DNA of 64,000 nucleotides, taken from assembly GCA_015061775.1 (NCBI GenBank), contig SUVY01000007.1, positions 1-64,000 of the forward strand. Direction: 5' to 3'. This DNA is from Lentisphaerota bacterium (GTDB lineage: Bacteria > Verrucomicrobiota > Lentisphaeria > Victivallales > Victivallaceae). The notes beneath the pieces are model-generated. The model did not search any database and was not told the origin of the DNA. It worked only from the letters and a program-made list of their open reading frames with translations. Position 1 is the first letter of the stretch. Every line of letters starts with the position of its first letter. The position numbers were made by a program, and so were the translations under genes. Positions 16,288 through 24,524 of the stretch are shown here, piece after piece.

Positions 16288-17592
16288 ATGTCTCTGATAT
16301 ATTTTATACTGCTGGCAATTACAGTAGTTGCATCAGCTGGAATTGTGATATATATTCTGCGCCGTAATGAGTCCGGAGAGGATATCGCCAATAAAATATC
16401 CATACTCGAGCATGATATACAGCGTATGGAGACCCTCATCCGCGAGGAGATGGGGCGCAGCCGTGCTGAGTTGACCAACCTTCTCGGACAGAACCGCGAA
16501 GAGATATCCCGCTCTCTTTCCGCGAACGAAAAGCGCTTCGGAGAGTTCATAATCGCCAATGCCGAAAGGTCCGACGCCTTTACATCGAGCGTCAACAGCC
16601 GTTTTGAGCACATCCGCGAGAGTATGACAGAGAACCTCTCAAAGATACAGGACAGCAACGCCAAAAAGCTCGACGAGATGCGCAAGATCGTGGATGAGAA
16701 ACTCCAGGAGTCTGTCGAAAAGCGCTTCAATGACTCCTTCAAGCTTATAAGCGAGCGTCTTGATGCGGTGCATAAGGGGCTGGGAGAGATGCAGAATCTT
16801 GCCTCCGGGGTCGGAGACCTGAAACGGGTGCTCACCAATGTCAAGACCCGCGGCTGTATCGGAGAAGTTCAGCTCGGAGCCATCCTTGAACAGTACCTTT
16901 CTCCCGATCAGTATCTGGTGACAGCCCAGGTGCGTCGCAACACCCATGAGCGTGTTGAATTTGCCGTTAAAATGCCGGGAAAAAAAGATGAAGAGGGATT
17001 TGTTTTGCTTCCCATCGACTCTAAATTCCCGACCGAGGATTACCAGCGTCTGCTTACAGCGTATGAAAATGCGTCAAGTGAGGATATCGCCGCGAGCGGC
17101 AAAGCTCTTGAAACTGCGATCAAGCGTTTCGCGGGAGACATCCGCAACAAATATATCAATCCTCCAGTTACGACCGATTTCGCATTGATGTTTGTTCCGT
17201 CCGAGGGATTGTATGCCGAGGTGCTCCGGAGACCCGGGCTCTTCGAGCAGCTGCAGCGCGATTACCGGGTGACGGTCGTGGGACCGGCGAACCTTGTCGC
17301 GTTCCTCAATAGTTTGCAGATGGGATTCCGCACGCTTGCCATCGAGAAGCGTTCAAGTGAGGTCTGGAGTGTGCTCGGAGCGGTCAAAACCGAGTTCGGC
17401 AAGTTCAGTGATGTGCTCGAAAAAATGCGTAACCGCCTCGACCTTGCGGTCAAAGAGATCGACAATGCCGGACGCCGCAGCCGCGCCATAGAGCGAAAAC
17501 TCAAGAATGTCGAGCAGCTTCCGGGAGAAGAGGCAACAGCATTGCTCGCTCTTGACGAAGAATTTGAAAATTTTTCAGCTGATGCTGATTGA
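16288..17592 (+). CDS. rmuC: RmuC family DNA recombination protein
   Basis: 434 residues. One N-terminal membrane segment (LIYFILLAITVVASAGIVIYIL) is followed by a long predicted coiled coil (about residues 30-165). The RmuC domain covers about 170-400, with VKTRGCIGEVQLGAILEQYL, LLPIDSKFPTEDYQRLL and YINPPVTTDFALMFVPSEGL all characteristic. RmuC limits DNA inversions at short inverted repeats in E. coli and has a nuclease-like fold. The acidic C-terminus is low complexity. The start has an AGGGGAAG site eight bases upstream. It stands alone, directly after a large palindromic repeat. Confidence 0.93.
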   Translation: MSLIYFILLAITVVASAGIVIYILRRNESGEDIANKISILEHDIQRMETLIREEMGRSRAELTNLLGQNREEISRSLSANEKRFGEFIIANAERSDAFTSSVNSRFEHIRESMTENLSKIQDSNAKKLDEMRKIVDEKLQESVEKRFNDSFKLISERLDAVHKGLGEMQNLASGVGDLKRVLTNVKTRGCIGEVQLGAILEQYLSPDQYLVTAQVRRNTHERVEFAVKMPGKKDEEGFVLLPIDSKFPTEDYQRLLTAYENASSEDIAASGKALETAIKRFAGDIRNKYINPPVTTDFALMFVPSEGLYAEVLRRPGLFEQLQRDYRVTVVGPANLVAFLNSLQMGFRTLAIEKRSSEVWSVLGAVKTEFGKFSDVLEKMRNRLDLAVKEIDNAGRRSRAIERKLKNVEQLPGEEATALLALDEEFENFSADAD

Positions 17593-17646
17593 AAATCTTA
17601 AATATAGTTAATATCTCAACCGAAGCAAACAAGCGTTTTGTGCATG

Positions 17647-17675
17647 TTGACAAAATATAACCAATGTGCTATATT
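17647..17675 (+). promoter_or_regulatory. Promoter of CE7-type esterase gene
   Basis: TTGACA, a 17-base spacer and TATATT, giving a predicted leader of about 110 bases before the esterase ATG. This is the best-matching -35/-10 pair in the window. Confidence 0.7.
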
Positions 17676-17790
17676 TAAATGTATAACAAAATAGCGTTTA
17701 TCATCGATTCAAAAACGCTTTCACAAAAATTGGAGCAATGCCTAAATATAATGGTATCTTAAACAAACCACTAAAAAGAAAGGTGAAAAA

Positions 17791-19125
17791 ATGAGAACAA
17801 TCAAAACTCTGGCTGTGCTGATGCTGGCGGCGGTGATATCCGCCGGAGCGTTTGCCGCCGCAAAAAAAGTTGATTCCGGAAGCCGTATTCTGGGAAAGAC
17901 TGACAAGAACCCCGTGTCTTACAAAGTGGGAGAAGAGATAACTATCACTCTTACTCCGGTCGTCAAAAACCTTCCTGAAGGCAAATACTTTGTCATATAC
18001 AATCTTGACGCTGATCACAATGCCGCAGCCAAACAGAAGGGCAAAGTCGATGCTTCCAAAGGAGACATCGTGCTCAAAGTCAAAATGAGCCAGCCCGGAT
18101 TTGTCCGCGTGGTCGCCAAGCTCGTCAATGAGAAGGGCAAGGTCGTCAAACGTTATCAGAAAGGCAAAGGCAAAATGGTTGACGTCGCATTCAACGGCGG
18201 AGCCGGAGTCGAGATCGAAAAACTTCAGGGCAAACCCGAGCCTGCCGACTTCGATGCCTACTGGGCAACGCAGAAAGCCCGTCTTGCCGAAGTTCCGGTC
18301 AAGGCTGATATCAAACTTATCAAAGAGGTCAAGGGAGTCAAGATCTACGCGGTGTCAGTTGCTTGCCCGGGCCCCCGTCCGGTGACCGGATATCTCACCA
18401 TCCCCTCCAACGCGAAAAAAGGCAGCCTGCCTGCCTCCGTCACCTATCACGGTTATGGAGTCCGCGTCCAGAAGGCTCCCGCCTCCGGAAGCAAAACCGG
18501 AATCCTCTTCAATGTCAATGCTCACGGTTACGATCTCGAAAAAGATAAAGCCTATTACACTGAGTTCTTCAAGAGCATCCGTTCCGGAAACAAGAACTAT
18601 GCAATGAATCCTGAAGACTGCAAAGACCGCAACAAACACTACTTCAACGGAATGGTTCTCCGCGTGCTGCGCAGCCTTGAGTTTGTCCGCACTCTTCCTG
18701 AGTGGAACGGAAAAGACCTCACCGTGTTCGGCGGAAGCCAGGGCGGACTTCAGAGTTTCTGGGCGGCTGGACTTGATGATAAAGTCACCAAGTGCCTTCC
18801 GAACATTCCGTGGTGCTGCGATCTCTCCGGACGCACCCTCGGCAGGATCGCTCCGAACTGGGGAGTTCCCTATACTTCCGAGATGGATTACTATGATGCC
18901 GCATACCACGCCAAGCGCGTGAAGTGCCCGGTCGTCATTCCCCGCGCCGGAATCGGTGACTACACCTGTCCTCCTTCCGGAATCGCGGTAGCTTACAACA
19001 ATATCAAAACTCCCAAGGCTATCTACTGGATGCAGGGTTCGACCCACGGTTATATTCCCGATGGAAATGGTAAGGTCAACGGCAACCATTCCGGTCCCGA
19101 TACCTTCAAGATAAATCAGAAGTAA
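17791..19125 (+). CDS. Secreted acetyl esterase, CE7/acetyl xylan esterase-like
   Basis: 444 residues with a signal peptide (RTIKTLAVLMLAAVISAGAFAA). Residues about 30-135 form a beta-sandwich-like N-terminal domain. Residues about 150-440 are an alpha/beta hydrolase of the acetyl xylan esterase/cephalosporin-C deacetylase type, starting at ADFDAYWATQKARL. The predicted triad is S316 in FGGSQGGLQS, D390 in GIGDYTCPPSG and H419 in STHGY. It probably removes acetyl groups from plant or algal polysaccharide outside the cytoplasm. The gene has its own promoter, an AAAGAAAGG site before the ATG and a strong terminator, so it is monocistronic. Confidence 0.85.
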   Translation: MRTIKTLAVLMLAAVISAGAFAAAKKVDSGSRILGKTDKNPVSYKVGEEITITLTPVVKNLPEGKYFVIYNLDADHNAAAKQKGKVDASKGDIVLKVKMSQPGFVRVVAKLVNEKGKVVKRYQKGKGKMVDVAFNGGAGVEIEKLQGKPEPADFDAYWATQKARLAEVPVKADIKLIKEVKGVKIYAVSVACPGPRPVTGYLTIPSNAKKGSLPASVTYHGYGVRVQKAPASGSKTGILFNVNAHGYDLEKDKAYYTEFFKSIRSGNKNYAMNPEDCKDRNKHYFNGMVLRVLRSLEFVRTLPEWNGKDLTVFGGSQGGLQSFWAAGLDDKVTKCLPNIPWCCDLSGRTLGRIAPNWGVPYTSEMDYYDAAYHAKRVKCPVVIPRAGIGDYTCPPSGIAVAYNNIKTPKAIYWMQGSTHGYIPDGNGKVNGNHSGPDTFKINQK

Positions 19126-19142
19126 TCTGTTTTGCACCCTCC

Positions 19143-19184
19143 GTGCCGGAGCCTGACTGAAATATCAGGTTCCGGCACTTTTTT
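19143..19184 (+). terminator. Rho-independent terminator after esterase
   Basis: GTGCCGGAGCCTGA pairs with TCAGGTTCCGGCAC (one G-U pair) around an 8-base loop and is followed by six T residues. Confidence 0.92.
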
Positions 19185-19197
19185 GTGCTGTTTTTAC

Positions 19198-19225
19198 TTG
19201 AAAAAAAGTATATTTATGATATATT
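19198..19225 (+). promoter_or_regulatory. Promoter of topoisomerase operon
   Basis: TTGAAA, a 16-base spacer, and TATATT, placed about 47 bases before the ATG at 19272 and just after the esterase terminator. Supports the later start codon over the ORF-track start at 19185, which lies upstream of the promoter. Confidence 0.65.
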
Positions 19226-19271
19226 TAGCAGAATAATTATAACTTTATTTTCGGGAGAACAGACTTTAGTT

Positions 19272-21101
19272 ATGGCAACAGACGCAGTTCAGGCATATAC
19301 AGCTGATGCTATTACCCATCTTGACCCGCTGGAGCACGTGAGAAAACGGCCGGGAATGTATATCGGACGCACCGGTAACGGCAGCCATCCGGATGACGGT
19401 ATCTACATATTGCTCAAAGAGGTCATCGACAACAGTATCGATGAGTTTATCATGGGGTGCGGCAGACGTGTCGATGTTACGATAGAGGACAACGCCGTAT
19501 CCATCCGCGACTACGGACGCGGAATTCCGCTTGAAAAGCTTGTCGAGTGTGTCTCAGTTATGAACACCGGCGGAAAATACAGCGATGATGTATTTCAGTT
19601 TTCCATCGGTTTGAACGGAGTGGGAACCAAGGCGGTCAACGCTCTGTCCATTGAGTTCACGGTGAAGAGTATCCGCGACGGCAAGTTCCGAGAGGCGAAG
19701 TTTTCGCGCGGCAAGCTGTTGGATACCGTCGAAGGGGAGTGCACAGAGAAGAACGGAACATTTGTGAGATTTGTTCCGGACAATGAGATTTTCCCTGATT
19801 ATAAATTCCGCAACGAGTATATCAGCAAGCGTCTCTGGATGTACGCCTATCTCAACAGCGGGATATCCCTTTATTACAACGGCGAGCGTTACTACTCCGC
19901 AAACGGACTGCAGGATCTTCTCGACTCCGAGACCGGAGAGGACAAACTCTACGATATCATCTATTATAAGAGCAAGGATATCGAATTTTCCCTCACCCAC
20001 AGCGACCGTTACGGAGAGAATGCCCTGAGTTTTGTCAACGGTCAGTACACCAGCGACGGAGGAACCCACCTCTCTGCATTCAAAGAGGGTGTGCTCAAAG
20101 GAATAAATGAGTACAGCGGCAAATCTTTCAAAGCAGACGCCATCCGCGATGGAATGGTCGGAGTTATTGCCGTCAAAGTCAAAGAGCCGAATTTTGAAAG
20201 TCAGACCAAAAACAAGCTGGTCAACACCGATGTTCGCGGACCTATCGTAGCGCAGGTGAGTGCTGCTGTTGCGGATTTTCTCCATAAAAATAAGGAGATC
20301 GCCGAGTGTGTGCTCGACAAAGTCCAGCGCAACGAGCAGATGCACCGCAAGATCCAGGAGGTCAAAAAGATGTCCCGCGAGACCACCCAGAAAATGGTCT
20401 TGCGTATTCCGAAACTCAAAGATTGCAAGTATCATGTCGGAGCAAAGTGGCCCCGCGGTACCGAGCCGCGTGAGACGATGATCTTCCTCACCGAGGGAGA
20501 CTCCGCCGCCGGAAGTCTGGTGAAAAAGCGTGACGTAGAGTGTCAGGCGATTTTCGCACTGCGTGGAAAACCGAAAAATGCCTACGGTGAAAATATCGAG
20601 ATGATCTACAAGAACGAGGAGCTCAACTTCCTCATACAGGCGCTCGGAATCGAAGAGAGTACCGAAAACCTGAGATATGACAAAGTCATCATCGCAACCG
20701 ACGCCGACGTTGACGGACTGCATATCCGGAATCTGCTGCTGACGTTTTTCCTCTGTTTCTATGAGCAGCTGGTTTTGTCCGGACACCTTTATATCCTTGA
20801 AACTCCGTTGTTCCGGGTGAGCAAACCCAAGGAGTCTCCGATATACTGCTATAATGAGTCCGAGCGCGATGCGGCTGCGGCAAAGCTGGGCAGCAAGGCT
20901 GAGATAACACGTTTCAAGGGATTGGGAGAGATCAGTCCCGATGACTTCGGAGAGTTTATCGGCGAAAATATCCGTTTGAGTCCGGTATCGCTCGACAATA
21001 TGCGCGGAATACCCGAGATACTCAAGTTTTATATGGGTGAAAATACTCCTGAGCGCAAAGAGTATATCATGCAGAATTTGGAGGTAGTCGATTATGAGTG
21101 A
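19272..21101 (+). CDS. parE: Type IIA DNA topoisomerase B subunit (topoisomerase IV ParE/GyrB-like)
   Basis: 609 residues from ATG at 19272; the ORF start at 19185 precedes the promoter. HVRKRPGMYIG and KEVIDNSIDEFIMG form the GHKL ATPase site, with GRGIPLEK and GLNGVGTKAVNALS as further nucleotide motifs. FLTEGDSAAGS and ATDADVDGLHIRNLLLTFF form the Toprim domain that binds the catalytic magnesium. The length lacks the extra insert of the large proteobacterial GyrB. It overlaps the A subunit gene by eight bases, so both are made together. Whether the pair is gyrase or topoisomerase IV depends on the A-subunit C-terminus; I favour topoisomerase IV because no clear GyrA-box is visible. Confidence 0.88.
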   Translation: MATDAVQAYTADAITHLDPLEHVRKRPGMYIGRTGNGSHPDDGIYILLKEVIDNSIDEFIMGCGRRVDVTIEDNAVSIRDYGRGIPLEKLVECVSVMNTGGKYSDDVFQFSIGLNGVGTKAVNALSIEFTVKSIRDGKFREAKFSRGKLLDTVEGECTEKNGTFVRFVPDNEIFPDYKFRNEYISKRLWMYAYLNSGISLYYNGERYYSANGLQDLLDSETGEDKLYDIIYYKSKDIEFSLTHSDRYGENALSFVNGQYTSDGGTHLSAFKEGVLKGINEYSGKSFKADAIRDGMVGVIAVKVKEPNFESQTKNKLVNTDVRGPIVAQVSAAVADFLHKNKEIAECVLDKVQRNEQMHRKIQEVKKMSRETTQKMVLRIPKLKDCKYHVGAKWPRGTEPRETMIFLTEGDSAAGSLVKKRDVECQAIFALRGKPKNAYGENIEMIYKNEELNFLIQALGIEESTENLRYDKVIIATDADVDGLHIRNLLLTFFLCFYEQLVLSGHLYILETPLFRVSKPKESPIYCYNESERDAAAAKLGSKAEITRFKGLGEISPDDFGEFIGENIRLSPVSLDNMRGIPEILKFYMGENTPERKEYIMQNLEVVDYE

Positions 21102-23652
21102 TGAACAGCTCAACAATGCCGTTGATCCCATGGATGACGAGACTTCCGGAGAGGTGGCGGAAAAGGGTCGCGGAACCAATGACTTCTTCCGCACCATGAT
21201 GGACCGCAACTTTCTTGATTACGCAAGTTATGTTATCGGTTCCCGTGCGATCCCCGATGTGGATGACGGTTTGAAGCCCGTGCAGCGGCGTATCATGTGG
21301 ACTCTTTACCAGGCGTATGAAAACGGACGTACCACCAAGACCGCAAACATCGTCGGCAACGCCATGCATTACCATCCGCATGGAGACGCTTCTATCGGAG
21401 ACGCCATCGTCGTGCTCGCCAACAAAGGCGGCTGCCGCGAAGAGACGATATACGACGCCAAACTGAAAGCAGAAAAGACGGTCAACGTAAGCTATCCATA
21501 CTTTATCAAGACCCAGGGAAACTTCGGAAACCTGCTTACCGGAGACCGTGCCGCTGCAGCGCGATATACCGAGTGTTCTCTCTCGCTTCTGGCTTATGAA
21601 ACGATGTTCAACAACGACATCACCGACTTTGTTCCGAACTATGACGGACGCAAGAAGGAGCCAGTCCTTCTTCCGGCGAAGGTTCCGAGTCTGCTTATGC
21701 TCGGCAGCGACGGTATTGCAGTCGGAATGTCAACGACAGTGCTTCCGCACAACTTCAATGAATTGATCGATGCTGAGATAGCCGAATTGAAGGGCGAGAG
21801 TTTCCAGCTCTATCCTGATTTTCAACAGGGCGGACTTATGGACGTCCGGGAGTATGATGACGGAAACGGAAGGATAACGCTCCGAGCCAAAATCGACATA
21901 GACGGAAGAGTTCTGGTCATCCGAGAAATTCCTGCGACCTGCACCACCGAGACTCTCGTTGAGTCGATCGAAAAAGCGTGGAAGAAGAACAAAATCAAGA
22001 TATCCAACGTGCAGGATTTTACTACCGATCGGGTGGAGATCCGGGTCACTCCGACAAAGGGACAGGACCCCGAAAAGGTCTTGCAGGGACTCTATATGTA
22101 CACCGATTGTTCGGTGAGGGTGTCTCCTAAGATGATGGTGATTTGCGACCGCAAACCGGTGCAGATGACGGTCACGCAGGTGCTCAAACGCAATGTGCAG
22201 AAACTGCTTGGATATATACGGCGTGAGTTTGAGATCGAGCTTGAGCGGCTCAACGAGCTGCGACACGCAAAAACACTCGCCCAGATATTCTTTGAGAACC
22301 GCATATATAAACGCATCGAAGAGTGCAAAAGCGTCGAAGAGGAGTATCAGGAGGTGCTCGACGGGCTTGCTCCGTTCAGAAAAGAGCTTCTCCGCGATGT
22401 GACCAAAGAAGATGTCGATAAACTGCTTGCCCTTCCTGTCAGGCGCATTGCCCGTTTTGATATCGAAAAGAACCAGAAGGAGCTGCGTGAGATCGCCGAT
22501 AAGATAAAGGAGATCAAACACCATCTGGCGCATCTGGTCGAATATACGATAGGTTATCTCGAAAGTCTCAAAGAGAAGTTCGGAGCCATGTTCCCGCGCC
22601 GTACCGAGATCGAACAGTTCGAGCAGATCGACCGCACCAAGGCTGCCCTCAACAATATCAAGATCGGCTGGGAGCGTAAAACAGGTTATATCGGAACCGC
22701 TATCAAGAGCGATGATACTCTGGTCTGCAATGAATTTGACCGCTTTATCTGTCTGGAAAAATCCGGAAAGTACCGTATTATTCCGCTTCCGGCAGAAAAG
22801 AAGGTTTTTATCGGCAAGATGTACGATTTCCGCAGATACGATGCCTCCGTTGAATTCGGAGTCATATACCGCGAAAAGAAGAGCGGGAAATATTACGGAA
22901 AACGTACCACTATCGGAGGCTTCATCCTTGAACGCGATTACGCCATGTGCCCGGAGGGATGTTCACTTGAACTCTTTACTCCGCGCTCTGACGCGATTTA
23001 TATGCTGACCGGAGTTGACGGCAGGGGACGTGAAGTTGTGACCGAACTCAATCTGATGACGCTTCCGACCCGTTCTCCCAAGGCGAGGGGACTGCTTATC
23101 ACCGGAAACAAGTTGAGTAAAATAACTCACCAGCGTTATCTCACCGATGAGGAAAAGGCTGAGTTTCTGGCAGTTTCCGCAGCAGAAGCAGAGCCGGACG
23201 ATGGAGCAGATGAATCGATTTCAACTGAGCCCGCCGTTCCCGCAGCAGAAGTTTCTCCTGAGGTTGCAGAGCCTGTGAAGGACGTAGTTTCCGAACCTGC
23301 CGGATGCACAGAAGCTCAGGCTGTTCAGGAAGCTCCAGGGGAGAGTACCGAGACCGCTTCAACAGAAGTTGCTGAGGAGCCAACAGAAGCAGAAGAGAGC
23401 ACCAAAGATGTTTCCGCGCCGGCGGATAACACGGAAGAGGTTGTCGATCGTGAGCTTCCAGAATCCGAAGAGGCATCTGAGGATGCTGTTCCGGAAACAT
23501 CTGGTGAGGATAATGTTTCCGGAGATGAGCTCTTGACGGTTGAAAAGACGCAACCGGTCAAAAAAGAGAACAAGAAGGCCGCAGAAAAGATAACATCCGC
23601 CTCAGACTCCGAAGAGGATTTCGGAATAGTTCAGCCTGAGTTCGGCTTTTGA
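21094..23652 (+). CDS. parC: Type IIA DNA topoisomerase A subunit (topoisomerase IV ParC/GyrA-like)
   Basis: 852 residues. FLDYASYVIGSRAIPDVDDG and GLKPVQRRIMWTLY start the breakage-reunion domain. Y158 in AAAARYTECS is the DNA-attacking tyrosine, in the usual R-Y pair. HYHPHGDASIGDAIV corresponds to the quinolone-resistance region. A coiled-coil segment lies around 420-490 and a partial beta-pinwheel follows up to about 690. The last 150 or so residues are a Glu/Ala/Pro/Val/Ser-rich acidic tail of low complexity that ends in a short lysine patch and DFGIVQPEFGF. The tail is unusual for ParC. The start overlaps the B-subunit gene. Confidence 0.88.
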   Translation: MSDEQLNNAVDPMDDETSGEVAEKGRGTNDFFRTMMDRNFLDYASYVIGSRAIPDVDDGLKPVQRRIMWTLYQAYENGRTTKTANIVGNAMHYHPHGDASIGDAIVVLANKGGCREETIYDAKLKAEKTVNVSYPYFIKTQGNFGNLLTGDRAAAARYTECSLSLLAYETMFNNDITDFVPNYDGRKKEPVLLPAKVPSLLMLGSDGIAVGMSTTVLPHNFNELIDAEIAELKGESFQLYPDFQQGGLMDVREYDDGNGRITLRAKIDIDGRVLVIREIPATCTTETLVESIEKAWKKNKIKISNVQDFTTDRVEIRVTPTKGQDPEKVLQGLYMYTDCSVRVSPKMMVICDRKPVQMTVTQVLKRNVQKLLGYIRREFEIELERLNELRHAKTLAQIFFENRIYKRIEECKSVEEEYQEVLDGLAPFRKELLRDVTKEDVDKLLALPVRRIARFDIEKNQKELREIADKIKEIKHHLAHLVEYTIGYLESLKEKFGAMFPRRTEIEQFEQIDRTKAALNNIKIGWERKTGYIGTAIKSDDTLVCNEFDRFICLEKSGKYRIIPLPAEKKVFIGKMYDFRRYDASVEFGVIYREKKSGKYYGKRTTIGGFILERDYAMCPEGCSLELFTPRSDAIYMLTGVDGRGREVVTELNLMTLPTRSPKARGLLITGNKLSKITHQRYLTDEEKAEFLAVSAAEAEPDDGADESISTEPAVPAAEVSPEVAEPVKDVVSEPAGCTEAQAVQEAPGESTETASTEVAEEPTEAEESTKDVSAPADNTEEVVDRELPESEEASEDAVPETSGEDNVSGDELLTVEKTQPVKKENKKAAEKITSASDSEEDFGIVQPEFGF

Positions 23653-23670
23653 AGAAAAAGAGGTATCGCT

Positions 23671-24438
23671 ATGGTAAATATGAGTTGTTCGATGAGCTCG
23701 GCAGTGCTGAGAAAAAAGGTTCATCTTGAAGTTATACTTCCATCAGAAACGCTTCCTGAGAGCGGAAAATTTCCGGTGATCTGGCTGCTGCACGGTCTCA
23801 GCGACGATGATGCCAGCTGGGTGACATTGACTTCGATCAGCCGTTACGCCCGCGAGGCGGGATTTGCGGTCGTGATGCCCGACGGAGGAAGAAGTTTTTA
23901 CGCAGATATGGCGTGCGGTCCGAAATATTGGAGCTTTGTTTCCGAGGAGCTGCCGCGGGTCTGCCGTTCACTTTTTCCGCTTTCAGACAAGCGCGAAGAG
24001 AACTTTGTCGCCGGTCTTTCCATGGGCGGTTACGGAGCTTTGAAGCTTGCCCTCAACTTCCCGGAGCGTTACGCCGGAGTTGCCGCATTTTCCGCTGTTG
24101 CAAATATCCGTGCGTGGATAAGTGAAGTCATCACTACTGACCCCATGCTCTGCCACGAGATGAAAATGACCTTCAAAGATGACAACGCAATAAGCGAAAG
24201 CGGAAGCGATCTTTTCGAGCTGCTGAATAAGCTTGTTTCCGCCAAAGCTGAAATTCCTCACATCTTCCATGCCTGCGGAAGTGAGGATTTTCTCATCAAA
24301 TACAACCGCGAGTTCCGCGATCTTGTCCGGAAAAACAACGTTGAAAACTATACCTATCTTGAGGAACCCGGAGTTCACAACTGGGAGTTTTGGGATCGCA
24401 ATATCCAGCGGGCAATAGAATTTTTCAAACAAATCTAA
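23671..24438 (+). CDS. Esterase, EstA/esterase D-like alpha/beta hydrolase
   Basis: 255 residues, the usual size of tributyrin-type esterases and S-formylglutathione hydrolase-like enzymes. PVIWLLHGLSDDDASW carries the oxyanion region, and S117 in AGLSMGGYGALKLA is the nucleophile. H236 in PGVHNWEFWD completes the triad, with an Asp near HACGSEDFLIKYN. No signal peptide is seen, so it is probably cytoplasmic. It follows parC by 18 bases and may be in the same transcript, although the functions are unrelated. Substrate, probably a short acyl or acetyl ester, is not determined. Confidence 0.85.
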   Translation: MVNMSCSMSSAVLRKKVHLEVILPSETLPESGKFPVIWLLHGLSDDDASWVTLTSISRYAREAGFAVVMPDGGRSFYADMACGPKYWSFVSEELPRVCRSLFPLSDKREENFVAGLSMGGYGALKLALNFPERYAGVAAFSAVANIRAWISEVITTDPMLCHEMKMTFKDDNAISESGSDLFELLNKLVSAKAEIPHIFHACGSEDFLIKYNREFRDLVRKNNVENYTYLEEPGVHNWEFWDRNIQRAIEFFKQI

Positions 24439-24524
24439 TCAAAATATATTGAAAAGCCTGTATGGTCGGGCTACCTTATATCAGGAAGATATTTTCTTCT
24501 GTTTCAGAAAGAGCAAAACAAACT

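Noticed and set aside
19554-21209. 551-residue minus-strand ORF
   Set aside because: It is the antisense shadow of the topoisomerase B subunit gene.
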